From positions 310,001 to 374,000 of the forward strand of contig NZ_SELO01000002.1 in NCBI RefSeq assembly GCF_004146235.1: DNA of 64,000 nt, given 5' to 3'. The translations under genes and the position numbers were made by a program. Below, one piece after another: positions 27,339 to 37,164 of the stretch. The notes beneath the pieces are model-generated. The model was not told where the DNA came from and made no database searches. It was given only the letters and a program-made list of their open reading frames with translations. Source of the stretch: Tropicimonas sp. IMCC6043. Lineage in GTDB: Bacteria > Pseudomonadota > Alphaproteobacteria > Rhodobacterales > Rhodobacteraceae. Positions within the stretch are counted from its first letter, which is position 1. Each line of letters begins with the position of its first letter.

Positions 27339-27610
27339 CCCACATCTCCTTCTGACCGGCCCTTGCCGGACTATCGGCAGATCGGCGCCGATTGCAATGA
27401 TCCCGGCCCATCAGCATCGGACCGACGGCCGGAATGACCTTGCGAAAAGCTAGCGCAGGCTGTCGCGACGTCACGGATTGTCCGTGGCGGTCCGGATTAT
27501 TAACGGATCGCCCACCTTCGTGCGGCGCCTGAGACCGCAGACTTGATTGAGACGACCCAATCCAAACCGACGCCGTTCCTGCCGCGGCGTGTCCTTAACG
27601 GATTGAAACG

Positions 27611-28609
27611 ATGCGAATTCTTGGAACCTGCGCCGTCGCGCTGTTTGCCCTTGCACCCATGGGCGCCCTCGCCGCCCCGATCGACCCGCTCGCGCTGATG
27701 CGCGGCACCTCGGTGATCGCGCTCGGCGACCTCACAACCGAAAGCAGCGCCGATGGTGCGAACCACCTCGAAGGTCCGGCCTATATCGGCGGCGACCTGA
27801 TCTCGGTTCCCGGCTCCTACGCCGCCAACCAGGACGGCTTGGCGCCGATCACGGTCGGCTCGGCCACTGGGACCCTCATCATCGGCGGAAGCACCAGCGC
27901 CGATATCGATGGCGCACAACGCGGCGATGTCGTCCTTGGCGGCAGCCACACCGGCTTGGCCGGAACCGCAACGGTCCATGACAATGTCGATGGCATTCCC
28001 TTGGCCGAAATGACCAGGGTGTTCCAGGCCCTGTCCGGCAACCTTGCCGGGCTGGACACCACTGCCGGCGCCGCGCTCGACCTGAGCAATCCCTGGAACC
28101 CGCTCTTCACCTGAGGTGCCGGCGATGACTCGATCGCGGTGCTGAACCTGACCCAGTCGGAGATGATGGCGCTGTTCGAAAACCCCGGCGCCACGGGCGA
28201 TATCGGATTCGCCCTCGATACCGGCGTATCGCTCATCATCAACGTGGCGGGAACCGATATCGATGCGGATATCCGGATGAACACCGTGGATGACGCCGTC
28301 GCCTCACGCGTTCTGTTCAACTTCTACGAGGCCAACACGATCGACTTCGTAACCCCCTGGGGCAATTTCGGGGCGTCGGTGCTCGCGCCCTTCGCCGAAG
28401 TGACGACACCGCAGGGCGGTGCTTTCGGCACATTCGTGGTCGGCTCGATGATCCAGAGGGGCGAACTGCGTCCTTATGACGACCAGCAAACGGGATATGC
28501 CGGTGCTCTGCCGGATTTCCCGGACGACACGCCCGCGGTTCCGCTCCCCGCTGGTCTCCTCCTGCTGGGCAGCGCGTTCGCTCTTGCGGGCCTCCGCCGC
28601 CGCGGCTGA
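27611..28609 (+). pseudogene. Secreted choice-of-anchor A-type protein with VPLPA-CTERM signal, interrupted by an in-frame TGA
   Basis: Residues 1-22 are a signal peptide. The body has Gly/Asp-rich beta segments (HLEGPAYIGGDLISV) of the choice-of-anchor A type. The C-terminus, [23 protein letters not shown], split as VPLPAG, a hydrophobic helix and an RRRG end, is the VPLPA-CTERM sorting signal. A single TGA at 28112-28114 divides the frame after NPWNPLFT; the frame continues intact for 165 codons beyond it. TGG (Trp) to TGA is the simplest origin. Either the gene is inactivated, or the stop is read through, or the base is an error. Without the second half the product would lack its membrane-sorting tail. 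Confidence 0.75.
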
Positions 28610-28633
28610 CCCGCAGAACAGCTCTGATGTCGG

Positions 28634-28665
28634 AAACGGGCCCTCATGGGGCCCGTTCCTATTTC
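28634..28665 (+). terminator. Hairpin terminator after the choice-of-anchor gene
   Basis: A perfect 9-bp stem, AACGGGCCC / GGGCCCGTT, with a TCATG loop lies 25 nt after the gene's last stop codon and is followed by the short T-rich CCTATTTC. It probably ends the upstream transcript before the carB promoter. Confidence 0.6.
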
Positions 28666-28710
28666 GGACGACCGCGCAGGGGTGCAATTTCCGCCCGACG
28701 CGCGGCAGGG

Positions 28711-28739
28711 CTTGCGCCCCCACGGGCGGTGACTATAAC
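28711..28739 (+). promoter_or_regulatory. Candidate housekeeping promoter of carB
   Basis: CTTGCG (28711-28716) and TATAAC (28734-28739) are separated by exactly 17 nt and lie about 43 nt upstream of the carB start codon. This is close to the alphaproteobacterial CTTGAC-N17-TATAAT pattern. Confidence 0.5.
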
Positions 28740-28781
28740 GCAGGCGATTTGCCCGACCATATCCGCTGCCCGGAGAGCCCC

Positions 28782-31700
28782 ATGCCCAAGCGCACCGACA
28801 TCTCGTCCATCATGATCATCGGCGCCGGGCCCATCGTGATCGGACAGGCCTGCGAGTTCGACTATTCCGGGGCGCAGGCCTGCAAGGCGCTGCGCGAGGA
28901 GGGCTACCGGGTGATCCTGGTGAACTCCAACCCGGCAACGATCATGACCGATCCGGGGCTGGCCGACGCCACCTATATTGAGCCGATCACACCGGAGGTG
29001 GTGGCCAAGATCATCGAGAAAGAGCGCCCCGACGCGCTCCTGCCGACGATGGGAGGGCAGACTGGCCTCAACACTTCCCTCGCGCTGGCCGATATGGGCG
29101 TCCTGCACAAGTTCGGGGTCGAGCTCATCGGTGCCAACCGGTCGGCGATCGAGATGGCCGAGGACCGCAAGCTCTTCCGCGAGGCGATGGACCGGATCGG
29201 GCTGGAGAACCCCAAGGCGGTGATCGCGAATTCGATGGCGGAGTGCATGGAGGCGCTGGAGCATGTCGGCCTGCCGGCGATCATCCGCCCGGCCTTTACC
29301 CTTGGTGGGACCGGCGGCGGCGTTGCCTATAACAGGGACGACTACGAATATTACTGCAAATCCGGTCTCGATGCCTCGCCGGTCAGCCAGATCCTGATCG
29401 ACGAAAGCCTGCTTGGCTGGAAGGAATTCGAGATGGAGGTGGTCCGCGACAAGGCGGACAATGCGATCATCGTCTGCTCCATCGAGAACGTGGACCCGAT
29501 GGGCGTGCACACGGGCGACTCGATCACCGTCGCGCCTGCGCTGACGCTCACCGACAAGGAATACCAGATCATGCGCAACGGCTCGATTGCCGTTCTGCGC
29601 GAGATCGGCGTGGAGACCGGCGGCTCCAACGTGCAATGGGCGATCAACCCCGAGGACGGCCGTATGGTCGTGATCGAGATGAACCCGCGCGTGTCGCGCT
29701 CCTCGGCGCTGGCCTCCAAGGCGACCGGCTTCCCGATTGCCAAGATCGCCGCCAAGCTCGCCGTGGGCTACACGCTGGATGAACTGGACAACGATATCAC
29801 CAAGGTGACGCCGGCGAGCTTCGAGCCTACCATCGACTACGTCGTCACGAAGATCCCGCGCTTCGCCTTCGAAAAGTTCCCCGGCTCCAAGCCGGAACTG
29901 ACCACGGCGATGAAATCCGTGGGCGAGGCGATGGCCATCGGCCGCACGATCCACGAGTCGCTGCAAAAGGCGCTGGCCTCGATGGAGACCGGCCTCACCG
30001 GCTTCGACGAGGTTGCCATCGACGGCCTTCCCGGCGACGAGAACATGACGCTCGCCGAGAGCGACGACCCGGTCGTGCCGCAGATCCTTGTGGGCCGGAC
30101 CGAGACCGACCAGATGTCGATCGACAAGGCGGTGACACGCGCGCTGGCGCTCAAGTCGCCGGACCGGCTCCGTGTCATCGCCCATGCCATGCGATTCGGT
30201 TTTTCCGACGAGGAGATCCGAGAGATCACCGATTTCGATCCCTGGTTCCTCGCCCGGATCCGCGAGATCATCGGCACCGAGGCGCGGATCCGCAAGGCAG
30301 GCCTTCCGCTCGACGCCGAGGGCCTCCGGCAGCTCAAGATGATGGGTTTCACCGATGCCCGGCTCGCGAAACTCACCGGGCGGGACGAGGCCAATATCCG
30401 CCGCGCCCGCGAAAATCTCGGCGTCGTCGCCCAGTTCAAGCGCATCGACACCTGCGCTGCCGAGTTCGAGGCGCAGACGCCCTACATGTATTCGACATAC
30501 GAGGCCCCGGCGATGGGCGATTCCGAATGCGAGGCCCGCCCCACGGATCGCAAGAAGGTCGTCATCCTCGGCGGCGGCCCGAACCGGATCGGCCAGGGAA
30601 TCGAGTTCGACTATTGCTGCTGTCACGCCTGTTTCGCGCTGACCGACGCGGGCTATGAGACCATCATGATCAATTGCAACCCGGAGACGGTGTCGACCGA
30701 CTACGACACCTCCGACCGGCTCTATTTCGAGCCGCTCACCTTCGAGCACGTGATGGAGATCCTGCGCGTCGAGCAGGAGCGGGGCACGCTCCACGGCGTC
30801 ATCGTCCAGTTCGGCGGCCAGACGCCACTGAAGCTCGCCAACGCGCTCGAACGCGCCGGCATCCCGATCCTCGGCACCACGCCCGACGCGATCGACCTCG
30901 CCGAGGACCGCGAGCGCTTCCAAGCGCTGGTCAACGAGCTCGGCCTCAAGCAGCCCCATAACGGCATCGCCGATTCCGACGAAGCGGCGCTCGCCATCGC
31001 CGGCGAGATCGGCTTCCCGCTGGTCATCCGTCCTTCCTATGTGCTCGGCGGAAGGGCGATGGAGATCGTCCGCGACCACGCCCAACTCGAACGCTACATC
31101 TCCGAGGCCGTCGTGGTGTCTGGCGCCAGCCCGGTGCTGCTCGACAGCTACCTCTCGGGTGCCACCGAGATCGATGTCGATGCGCTTTGCGACGGCAAGC
31201 GCGTCCATGTTGCCGGAATCATGCAGCATATCGAGGAGGCGGGTGTCCATTCCGGCGACAGCGCCTGCTCGCTGCCGCCCTATTCGCTTTCCCCCGAGAT
31301 CATCGGCGAGTTGAAGCGGCAGACCGAGGCGCTGGCGCTGGCACTCAACGTTGTGGGCCTGATGAACGTGCAGTTCGCGATCAAGGACGGCGAGGTCTAC
31401 CTCATCGAGGTCAACCCGCGCGCCTCGCGCACCGTGCCATTCGTCGCCAAGGCGGTGGGCTCGCCCATCGCCTCCATCGCCGCCCGCCTGATGGCCGGCG
31501 AGACGCTCGACCGTTTCGAACTCGTCGACCCTCAGATCGACACTTTCGCCGTCAAGGAGGCCGTGCTGCCCTTCGCCCGCTTCCCCGGCGTCGACACGCT
31601 GCTCGGCCCCGAGATGCGCTCGACCGGCGAGGTCATGGGCTCGGACAAGAACTTCCACCGCGCCTTCCTCAAGGCGCAGATGGGCGCGGGGGTGGACCTT

Positions 31701-32099
31701 CCGACCGAGGGCTGCGTCTTCCTGTCGATCAAGCCCGACGACAAGACCGGCTTGCTCGAGGAGACCGGTCGCACCCTGCACGAGCTAGGCTTCGAGATCA
31801 TCGCCACCCGCGGCACCGCGGCCTATCTCAAGGAATGCGGCATCCCGGCGGCCACGGTCAACAAGGTCTACGAGGGCCGTCCGAACATTGTTGACGTGAT
31901 GAAGGACAGGCGCGTCCACCTGGTGATGAACACCACCGAAGGCGCGCAGGCCGTCGAGGATTCCCGCTCGATGCGCTCCGTGGCGCTGCTGGACCGGATA
32001 CCATATTACACCACCCTCGCCGCCGCCCATGCCGCCGCATTGGCTATGAAGGCCCGCCGCGAGGGCGAGATCGGCGTGCGGGCGCTTCAGGACGTCTGA
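28782..32099 (+). CDS. carB: Carbamoyl-phosphate synthase large subunit
   Basis: This 1105-residue enzyme makes carbamoyl phosphate for arginine and pyrimidine synthesis, using ammonia from CarA. There are two homologous ATP-grasp halves: [20 protein letters not shown] opens the first and [20 protein letters not shown] the second, with an oligomerisation domain between them and an MGS-like allosteric domain after about residue 965 ([20 protein letters not shown]). The frame is open far upstream, but MPKRTDI sets the ATG at 28782. carA is not adjacent. Confidence 0.98.
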   Translation: MPKRTDISSIMIIGAGPIVIGQACEFDYSGAQACKALREEGYRVILVNSNPATIMTDPGLADATYIEPITPEVVAKIIEKERPDALLPTMGGQTGLNTSLALADMGVLHKFGVELIGANRSAIEMAEDRKLFREAMDRIGLENPKAVIANSMAECMEALEHVGLPAIIRPAFTLGGTGGGVAYNRDDYEYYCKSGLDASPVSQILIDESLLGWKEFEMEVVRDKADNAIIVCSIENVDPMGVHTGDSITVAPALTLTDKEYQIMRNGSIAVLREIGVETGGSNVQWAINPEDGRMVVIEMNPRVSRSSALASKATGFPIAKIAAKLAVGYTLDELDNDITKVTPASFEPTIDYVVTKIPRFAFEKFPGSKPELTTAMKSVGEAMAIGRTIHESLQKALASMETGLTGFDEVAIDGLPGDENMTLAESDDPVVPQILVGRTETDQMSIDKAVTRALALKSPDRLRVIAHAMRFGFSDEEIREITDFDPWFLARIREIIGTEARIRKAGLPLDAEGLRQLKMMGFTDARLAKLTGRDEANIRRARENLGVVAQFKRIDTCAAEFEAQTPYMYSTYEAPAMGDSECEARPTDRKKVVILGGGPNRIGQGIEFDYCCCHACFALTDAGYETIMINCNPETVSTDYDTSDRLYFEPLTFEHVMEILRVEQERGTLHGVIVQFGGQTPLKLANALERAGIPILGTTPDAIDLAEDRERFQALVNELGLKQPHNGIADSDEAALAIAGEIGFPLVIRPSYVLGGRAMEIVRDHAQLERYISEAVVVSGASPVLLDSYLSGATEIDVDALCDGKRVHVAGIMQHIEEAGVHSGDSACSLPPYSLSPEIIGELKRQTEALALALNVVGLMNVQFAIKDGEVYLIEVNPRASRTVPFVAKAVGSPIASIAARLMAGETLDRFELVDPQIDTFAVKEAVLPFARFPGVDTLLGPEMRSTGEVMGSDKNFHRAFLKAQMGAGVDLPTEGCVFLSIKPDDKTGLLEETGRTLHELGFEIIATRGTAAYLKECGIPAATVNKVYEGRPNIVDVMKDRRVHLVMNTTEGAQAVEDSRSMRSVALLDRIPYYTTLAAAHAAALAMKARREGEIGVRALQDV

Positions 32100-32122
32100 A
32101 CCGCGCAGCTGACGGCGCCGGG

Positions 32123-32336
32123 TCAGTCGACGTCCCAGTCGTCCTCATGCACCAATTCGCCGATGGCGAGCCAGCTCGCGCTGGCGCAGGCTGCGGAACG
32201 GTTCGGAATAGCGAATGCCCCGGATCGCCACGCGCGGGCCGGCGCCCGACCACATTGGGCCGTTGCGCTGAAAATCCGAGAAGATCAGCGTCTCGGCGCT
32301 TTCGATGCCGATCAGGTTTCTCTGGAGCCGTTTCAC
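32123..32336 (-). pseudogene. H-type lectin domain gene with an internal deletion and frameshift
   Basis: The 5' half reads VKRLQRNLIGIESAET, LIFSDFQRNGPMWSGAGPR and IRYSEPFRSL. This resembles the first half of the small H-type lectin proteins common in Rhodobacteraceae. After SEPFRSL the frame runs into unrelated residues. In another frame the same DNA encodes ASWLAIGELVHEDDWDVD and a stop, which is the normal C-terminus of that family. The roughly 45 residues expected in between (the sugar-binding beta strands) are missing, so a deletion with a frame change has occurred. The product of the first frame would be about 63 residues. GTG at 32336 is the presumed original start. Confidence 0.65.
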
Positions 32337-32400
32337 CGCGCTCACTATTCCGAGCCACCGGCAAACCGGATACGCCGCCACCTCGCGGCCAGGCGCGCCG

Positions 32401-33531
32401 TCAGGCCGGCCCGAGATCGCCGAGCGTCGCCGCGCCGAGCTGGATCATGTTGGCCTCCAGGTCAGCCCGCAGGACGTCGTAGAGATGTCCGGGACCCGCC
32501 ACGCCGAGCGCGCCGGTGGCATAGAGGAAGGCGCGGCCGAGCAGGCAGAAATCCGCCCCGAGCGACAGCGCGCGCAGGACATCGAGCCCGCCCTCGATGC
32601 CGCTGTCGAACAGGATCTTCAACCGCCCGTTCACCGCGCGGGCGATCTCGGGCAGAACGTCGATCGAGGCGGGCGCGGCGTCGAACTGCCGTCCGCCATG
32701 GTTCGAGACAACGATTCCGTCGGCGCCGAACTCCACTGCGCGCACCGCGTCGTCGGGATGCAGGATCCCCTTGACCACGAAATGGCCCGGCCAGAGGTCG
32801 CGCATCGCAGCCAGCATCTCCCAGTCGGGCCGACCATCGACCACCTTGCCGACAAAGCGGGCGGCGCCGGCAAAGGTCGCGGAGTCGAAATACTGCTCCA
32901 GCGTCCGGAAGGCGGGCAGCCCGCGCGCGAGCGTCTCCAGAGACCAGCGCGGTCGGATCGCGGCGCGCCAGATCGTCCGTGGCGTGAACTGCGGCGGCAC
33001 CGAGACCCCGGCGACAAGTTGGCGCTCGCGGCGCGAGCCGACCGGCACGTCGACGGTCACAAGGAGGGTGCCGAAGCCGCTCTCCCAAGCGCGTCGGATG
33101 ATATCGGCGCGGATCTCGGGGTCGACCGGCGTATAGAGCTGGAACCAGCCATTGCCCGCCGTCAGCGGCCCGATGGTCTCGGGCGCTTCGTTGGCGACCA
33201 TCGAAAGGGAATAGGGAAAGTTCCGGTCCGCGGCCGCGCGGGCGATGGCACGCTCGGAACCGGGCCACATCAGGCCGGATAGGCCGACAGGCGCTGCGCC
33301 GAACGGCACCGAATAGCGGCGCCCGAAGAGTTCTGTGTCGAGCGTCGGCGTGAACCGGCCCCGGAGGACCCGCGGCACAAGTTCCACAGCGTCGAGCGCG
33401 GCGCGGTTGCGCGACACCAGGCGCTCGTGCCCGGTGCCGCTGGCAAGATATTCCCAGGCGAAGAAGGGAACGCGTCGACGCGCGCGGGCGGCGAGATAGG
33501 GGATCGAGGGGTAGCGGCTTTCCAGAGACAT
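32401..33531 (-). CDS. FMN-dependent alpha-hydroxy-acid dehydrogenase/oxidase (L-lactate dehydrogenase-like)
   Basis: A 376-residue TIM-barrel flavoenzyme. PVGLSGLMWPGSERAIARAA near the FMN site, WFQLYTP, the KGILHPDDAVRA segment with the FMN lysine, and SNHGGRQFDAAPA with the catalytic His and substrate Arg are present. It oxidises an L-2-hydroxy acid to the 2-oxo acid. L-lactate is the usual guess, but glycolate or mandelate-type substrates are possible. MSLESRYPSIPYLAARARRR is the family start. It appears monocistronic and lies downstream of the terminator at 33660-33698. Confidence 0.92.
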   Translation of the reverse strand: MSLESRYPSIPYLAARARRRVPFFAWEYLASGTGHERLVSRNRAALDAVELVPRVLRGRFTPTLDTELFGRRYSVPFGAAPVGLSGLMWPGSERAIARAAADRNFPYSLSMVANEAPETIGPLTAGNGWFQLYTPVDPEIRADIIRRAWESGFGTLLVTVDVPVGSRRERQLVAGVSVPPQFTPRTIWRAAIRPRWSLETLARGLPAFRTLEQYFDSATFAGAARFVGKVVDGRPDWEMLAAMRDLWPGHFVVKGILHPDDAVRAVEFGADGIVVSNHGGRQFDAAPASIDVLPEIARAVNGRLKILFDSGIEGGLDVLRALSLGADFCLLGRAFLYATGALGVAGPGHLYDVLRADLEANMIQLGAATLGDLGPA

Positions 33532-33659
33532 CCGTTTGGTCCGGCCATTGGGCGGATCGGGTCTAGGGCAGGCGGAACGGAATGCCAATGTGACATCGGC
33601 AGCGCCGGACACGCCTCTCGGGAGTCGCGGCGTATCGTGACGAGGAAGCGTCCCTATCA

Positions 33660-33698
33660 ATAAAATGGCTGCGGCGCCCGGGTCTCCTCGGGCGCCGC
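33660..33698 (-). terminator. Strong intrinsic terminator of the phytase-esterase-like gene
   Basis: On the minus strand a perfect 10-bp GC stem (GCGGCGCCCG paired with CGGGCGCCGC, 8-nt loop) begins 22 nt after the stop codon and is followed by AGCCATTTTATTG. This is the clearest intrinsic terminator in the window. Confidence 0.8.
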
Positions 33699-33720
33699 CA
33701 ATCCGTCCTGACGTATCGGG

Positions 33721-35895
33721 TTACTCGACCGTACCGATCGAGAAGAACAGCGTTTCGCCGGAATGATCGTCGACACCGTCATTGTCGGTCGAGACGAACG
33801 CCTCGCCGTTGACGTCGATCGCCAGGCCCTCGACCTTATCCTGGACATAGCCGCCAAGCTGAAGAAGGTCCGGCAGCAGGTCGCGCACCTCTTCCTTGCT
33901 TACAACCGGTAGCTCGCCGCCGAGCGCAGCAGGGACCATCTCGGCGGCGGGGATGCGGAAAATTTTCTTGGTGACCGCGGCCTCGCCGATCTGGTTGTCG
34001 CGTTCGATGACATAGACCCAGTCGCCATGCGCCACGATCTCCGAGAGCCCGACCCAGCCCTTTTCAGGCGCCACCTTCGGGTAGAGCACTGCGCCCCACT
34101 CCTTGCTCTCGGGATTGTAGGCGACGAGCTTGACGTGGTCCTTCGGATCGTCCTTCCACTCGCGCTGGACGGCCATCCAGAGCGTGTTGCCGATCCGGGT
34201 GATCCCCTCGAAACCGAAGCGTGTCTCGTTCGCCATCAGTTCCGGCGGCAGGCCGATCTCCTTCTTGATCTCGCCCTTGGCGTCGACGTTGTAGATCGCG
34301 TGCGGGATGACGCGATCGGTGCGACCTTCCGAGGCGATCCAGAATCCGCCCGCGCCGTCGAGCGTGATGCCCTCCATGTCGAGCTTCTGTGCCGGTTGGC
34401 CGGCGCGGGTCACGCGGATCGCTTCGACAATCCTGGCAGGCTTGGCGGTCGCGTCGATCGTGAAGATCGTCGGCTGCATGCCGTAGAAGCTGTCGTTCAC
34501 AGCATACAGGATGCCCGGCGCTTCGGCATCGGCCACCTGTCCGGAGATCGCACCCCAGCCGACCGGCGCGCCGTTCTCCAGAGTGATCCCCTTCGAGGTC
34601 AGCATCGGGTATTGCGGCTCGCCCTCGGCGCGTTCGAAGATCATCACATGGGCGCGCACGCCGCCGTCCGGGCCGAGATCGGTTTCGTTGGCAGAAACGA
34701 GGAGGTTCCGCTCGGGGATTGCGACATAACCCTCCGGGCCGATACCCGAGGGCAGGATTTGCTCGAGCACCGGGGCGGCCGGGTCGGTCGCGTCATAGAC
34801 GCCAACGACCGAGGCGCGCTCGGCGCCGATGAAGACCATCGGCGTGTCGCCGAAGGTCGCGACCTCGACCGACTCGGGTTCCACGCCCTTGTTGCCCGAA
34901 CGCTTCTCCGGGTAATGGCCGATCTCGGCCACGGCATACTCAAAGGAAGTGCCGGCCTCGTAGACCACCGATCCGTCCTTGGCGAAGATCGTCCAGCCGC
35001 GTGCGCCGCCATCCATGTCGCCCTCGTTGGCGATCACGAAGTGGTTGTCGTCGAGCCACTTGACCGCATCGGGTTCGCGCAGCCGGCCCATCTGTGAACT
35101 GTCGAAGGTCAGCGCACCCTCTTCCGCGACGTCGATATTCTCGAGATCAACGGCACCGGCGGAGAAAGTCGCCGTGACGTTGCCGTCTTTGTCGACGATG
35201 GCAATGTGATTGTTCTCCTGCATCGTGACGACGGTCTCCCCGAGGGAGTTGATGTCGACGAATTCCGGCTCTGGGTCCTCAGGGGCGATCTCGGCCAGGC
35301 CGGTCAGGTCGACTGTGGTCAAGCCGTCACAAAGGGCGGTATCGCCGTCGACCGGGAGCAGCGCCAGGTATCCGGCCGGCATCTGGCCAACGCGGCCGTC
35401 GCCTGCATCCTCGTCGCGCTCGTTCTCGATGGCGACGGCGATGAAGGAGCCGTCCTTGGCCGCTGCGATCGAGTCCGGCTGACCGCCGAGGTCGCAGGTG
35501 CCCGTGACGTCCTTGGACGCGATGTCGACCACCGCGAGCTTGCCCGAGGGATTGGTATAGCTCTCGGAGGTGTTGACCCCGACAAAGGCCGTGCCGCCGA
35601 TAATGGCGACCGAGGTCGGCTCGCCGTCCATGGCGATGTTGCCACCGGGCTGCGGGTGCGCCGGATCGGTGATGTCGACAAGGCCGATCGCCCCGAGCGG
35701 GCTGTCGGTATAGACCAGAGTCATGCCGTCCGGCGTGGCGGCGATGATCTCGGCGGAGGTCTCGGCGGAAATGTCCGCGCCCTCGCTCATGTTGTCCGGC
35801 GTTGCGAAGGATGCGATCCGGTTGAATGTCATGTCGGCCTGCGCCGTTCCGGCAATCAGCGCGAGCGCCGAGGAATATGCGAGAAGTCGGTTCAT
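33721..35895 (-). CDS. Periplasmic esterase-like activity of phytase / choice-of-anchor I family protein
   Basis: A 724-residue secreted protein. Residues 1-20 (MNRLLAYSSALALIAGTAQA) are a signal peptide. The first half is a beta-propeller with repeated strands resembling choice-of-anchor I proteins (GDMDGGARGWTIFAKDG, EPESVEVATFGDTPMVFIGA). The second half matches esterase-like activity of phytase proteins (KLDMEGITLDGAGGFWIASEGR, FGFEGITRIGN, WVGLSEIVAHGDWVYVIERDNQIG). Family members release phosphate or cleave esters in the periplasm, often under phosphate control. I found repeated GTCAC words upstream but not a correctly spaced Pho box. It has its own terminator and is divergent from the alpha/beta hydrolase gene. 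Confidence 0.85.
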   Translation of the reverse strand: MNRLLAYSSALALIAGTAQADMTFNRIASFATPDNMSEGADISAETSAEIIAATPDGMTLVYTDSPLGAIGLVDITDPAHPQPGGNIAMDGEPTSVAIIGGTAFVGVNTSESYTNPSGKLAVVDIASKDVTGTCDLGGQPDSIAAAKDGSFIAVAIENERDEDAGDGRVGQMPAGYLALLPVDGDTALCDGLTTVDLTGLAEIAPEDPEPEFVDINSLGETVVTMQENNHIAIVDKDGNVTATFSAGAVDLENIDVAEEGALTFDSSQMGRLREPDAVKWLDDNHFVIANEGDMDGGARGWTIFAKDGSVVYEAGTSFEYAVAEIGHYPEKRSGNKGVEPESVEVATFGDTPMVFIGAERASVVGVYDATDPAAPVLEQILPSGIGPEGYVAIPERNLLVSANETDLGPDGGVRAHVMIFERAEGEPQYPMLTSKGITLENGAPVGWGAISGQVADAEAPGILYAVNDSFYGMQPTIFTIDATAKPARIVEAIRVTRAGQPAQKLDMEGITLDGAGGFWIASEGRTDRVIPHAIYNVDAKGEIKKEIGLPPELMANETRFGFEGITRIGNTLWMAVQREWKDDPKDHVKLVAYNPESKEWGAVLYPKVAPEKGWVGLSEIVAHGDWVYVIERDNQIGEAAVTKKIFRIPAAEMVPAALGGELPVVSKEEVRDLLPDLLQLGGYVQDKVEGLAIDVNGEAFVSTDNDGVDDHSGETLFFSIGTVE

Positions 35896-36013
35896 CTTCT
35901 GCCCCTGTTCGAGTTTATTGACGGGGGAGAAGTGACGGAAATTCGTGACAGTCACGTAACGAACCGGGACATCGGCAGCGATTTTCGCTGCTCCCGGCAG
36001 GAGGAGGCGCAGG

Positions 36014-36817
36014 ATGATCGACCCCACGGCCTATGACAACGCCGATTTCATTCCGGGCGGCCACGGTTATTTCGACCGGTGGCCGGCGGCGGCTCGGGCC
36101 TTTCGCGAGCGCTGGCCAGCAGACCGGCAGCGCCTCGACCGCCCCTATGGCGCCGAACCGCGGCAGCGCTTCGACCTCTTCCTGCCGGAGACCGAGACGC
36201 GTGGCCTGGTGATCTTCGTGCATGGCGGCTTCTGGCGAATGGGCGGACGCGAGGACTGGTCGCACCTGGCCGCCGGCCCGCTCGCGCACGGATGGGCGGT
36301 GGCGATTCCCTCCTACCCGCTTGCCCCGGCGGCGCGGGTCTCTGAGATCACCCGTTCGATTGCACAGGCGCTTCCCGTGATTGCAGACGGGATCGCGGGG
36401 CCGCTGCTAATCGCTGGACATTCCGCGGGCGGGCAACTCGCGCTGCGGATGGTCTGCCCGGACGCGGGCCTTCCCGATGCGCTCGCTGATCGGATTGCGG
36501 GAATCCAGGCGATCTCCCCACTCGCGGACCTGAACCCGCTGCTGATGCTGCCGATAAATGCGGATCTGCGGATCGACGCGGCCGAGGCGGAGCGCGAGAG
36601 CCCGATCAACTGCCCCGCACCGCGCTGCGCCGTCGAGATCGAGGTCGGCGCGGCGGAGCGGCCGGCCTTTGTCGACCAGGCGATCCGCATGGCCGATGCC
36701 TGGCCAAAGGCGGAGTTGACGGTGACAGCGGGCAGCCACCATTTCGACGTGATCGAGCCGCTGGCCGATCCCCAAAGCGCAATGGTGGGGAGGTTGCTCT
36801 CAATGGCCGAAGGCTGA
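36014..36817 (+). CDS. Alpha/beta hydrolase (esterase/kynurenine formamidase-like)
   Basis: A 267-residue hydrolase without a signal peptide. The oxyanion motif HGGFW (FVHGGFWRMG), the nucleophile elbow GHSAGG and a C-terminal histidine in SHHFDVIEPL are in the order of the HSL/arylformamidase group. The substrate is not clear; arylformamidase is one option, but no kynureninase or other tryptophan-catabolism gene is near. The ATG follows GGAGGAGGCGCAGG. Confidence 0.87.
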   Translation: MIDPTAYDNADFIPGGHGYFDRWPAAARAFRERWPADRQRLDRPYGAEPRQRFDLFLPETETRGLVIFVHGGFWRMGGREDWSHLAAGPLAHGWAVAIPSYPLAPAARVSEITRSIAQALPVIADGIAGPLLIAGHSAGGQLALRMVCPDAGLPDALADRIAGIQAISPLADLNPLLMLPINADLRIDAAEAERESPINCPAPRCAVEIEVGAAERPAFVDQAIRMADAWPKAELTVTAGSHHFDVIEPLADPQSAMVGRLLSMAEG

Positions 36818-36837
36818 GGTAAGCGTCGTTGCTGGTG

Positions 36838-37026
36838 CTAGCGGCGGACCGCCCTGCGCCCCGCGCGCTGCGATCGCGACGTGTTCCAGTCGAGGATCTT
36901 CGAACGTCGGGCAATCTGGTGTTCGTCATAGGCGATCCGGACCGAACGCACCAACTCGTTCGAGAACTCGCAAACAAAGAGTGCCGGATGGCGCAGGATC
37001 GAACGTAGCATTGGCAGCATTTGCAT
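36838..37026 (-). CDS. Small hypothetical protein
   Basis: This 62-residue frame opens MQMLPMLRSILRHPALFVCE, with a moderately hydrophobic first third and a strongly basic C-terminus. I do not recognise a family. It converges on the alpha/beta hydrolase gene after 20 nt, and 138 nt separate it from the next gene upstream. Codon composition is like its neighbours, which supports a real gene only weakly. Confidence 0.4.
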   Translation of the reverse strand: MQMLPMLRSILRHPALFVCEFSNELVRSVRIAYDEHQIARRSKILDWNTSRSQRAGRRAVRR

Positions 37027-37164
37027 CACGGCCCCGCCTGATGTGAGGAGAACAGGTGACCAAACTAGGCGGAAATCACGGCAGAAATTGGGCCGATTGT
37101 CGCCCGCGGGAAAACGCTGTGTCGTCGAAACGGCCCCCCGGAAACGCATCACAGTCGGAGGAAA

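Noticed and set aside
28659-31781. A 1040-codon open frame on the minus strand.
   Set aside because: It is antisense to carB, which has full family motifs; no domain is seen in the minus-strand reading.
35932-35962. Possible Pho box upstream of the phytase-esterase-like gene (GTGAC/GTCAC words).
   Set aside because: The two GTCAC repeats are 13 nt apart rather than the 11 nt of a Pho box, and the GTGAC-T-GTCAC part is a palindrome instead of a direct repeat.
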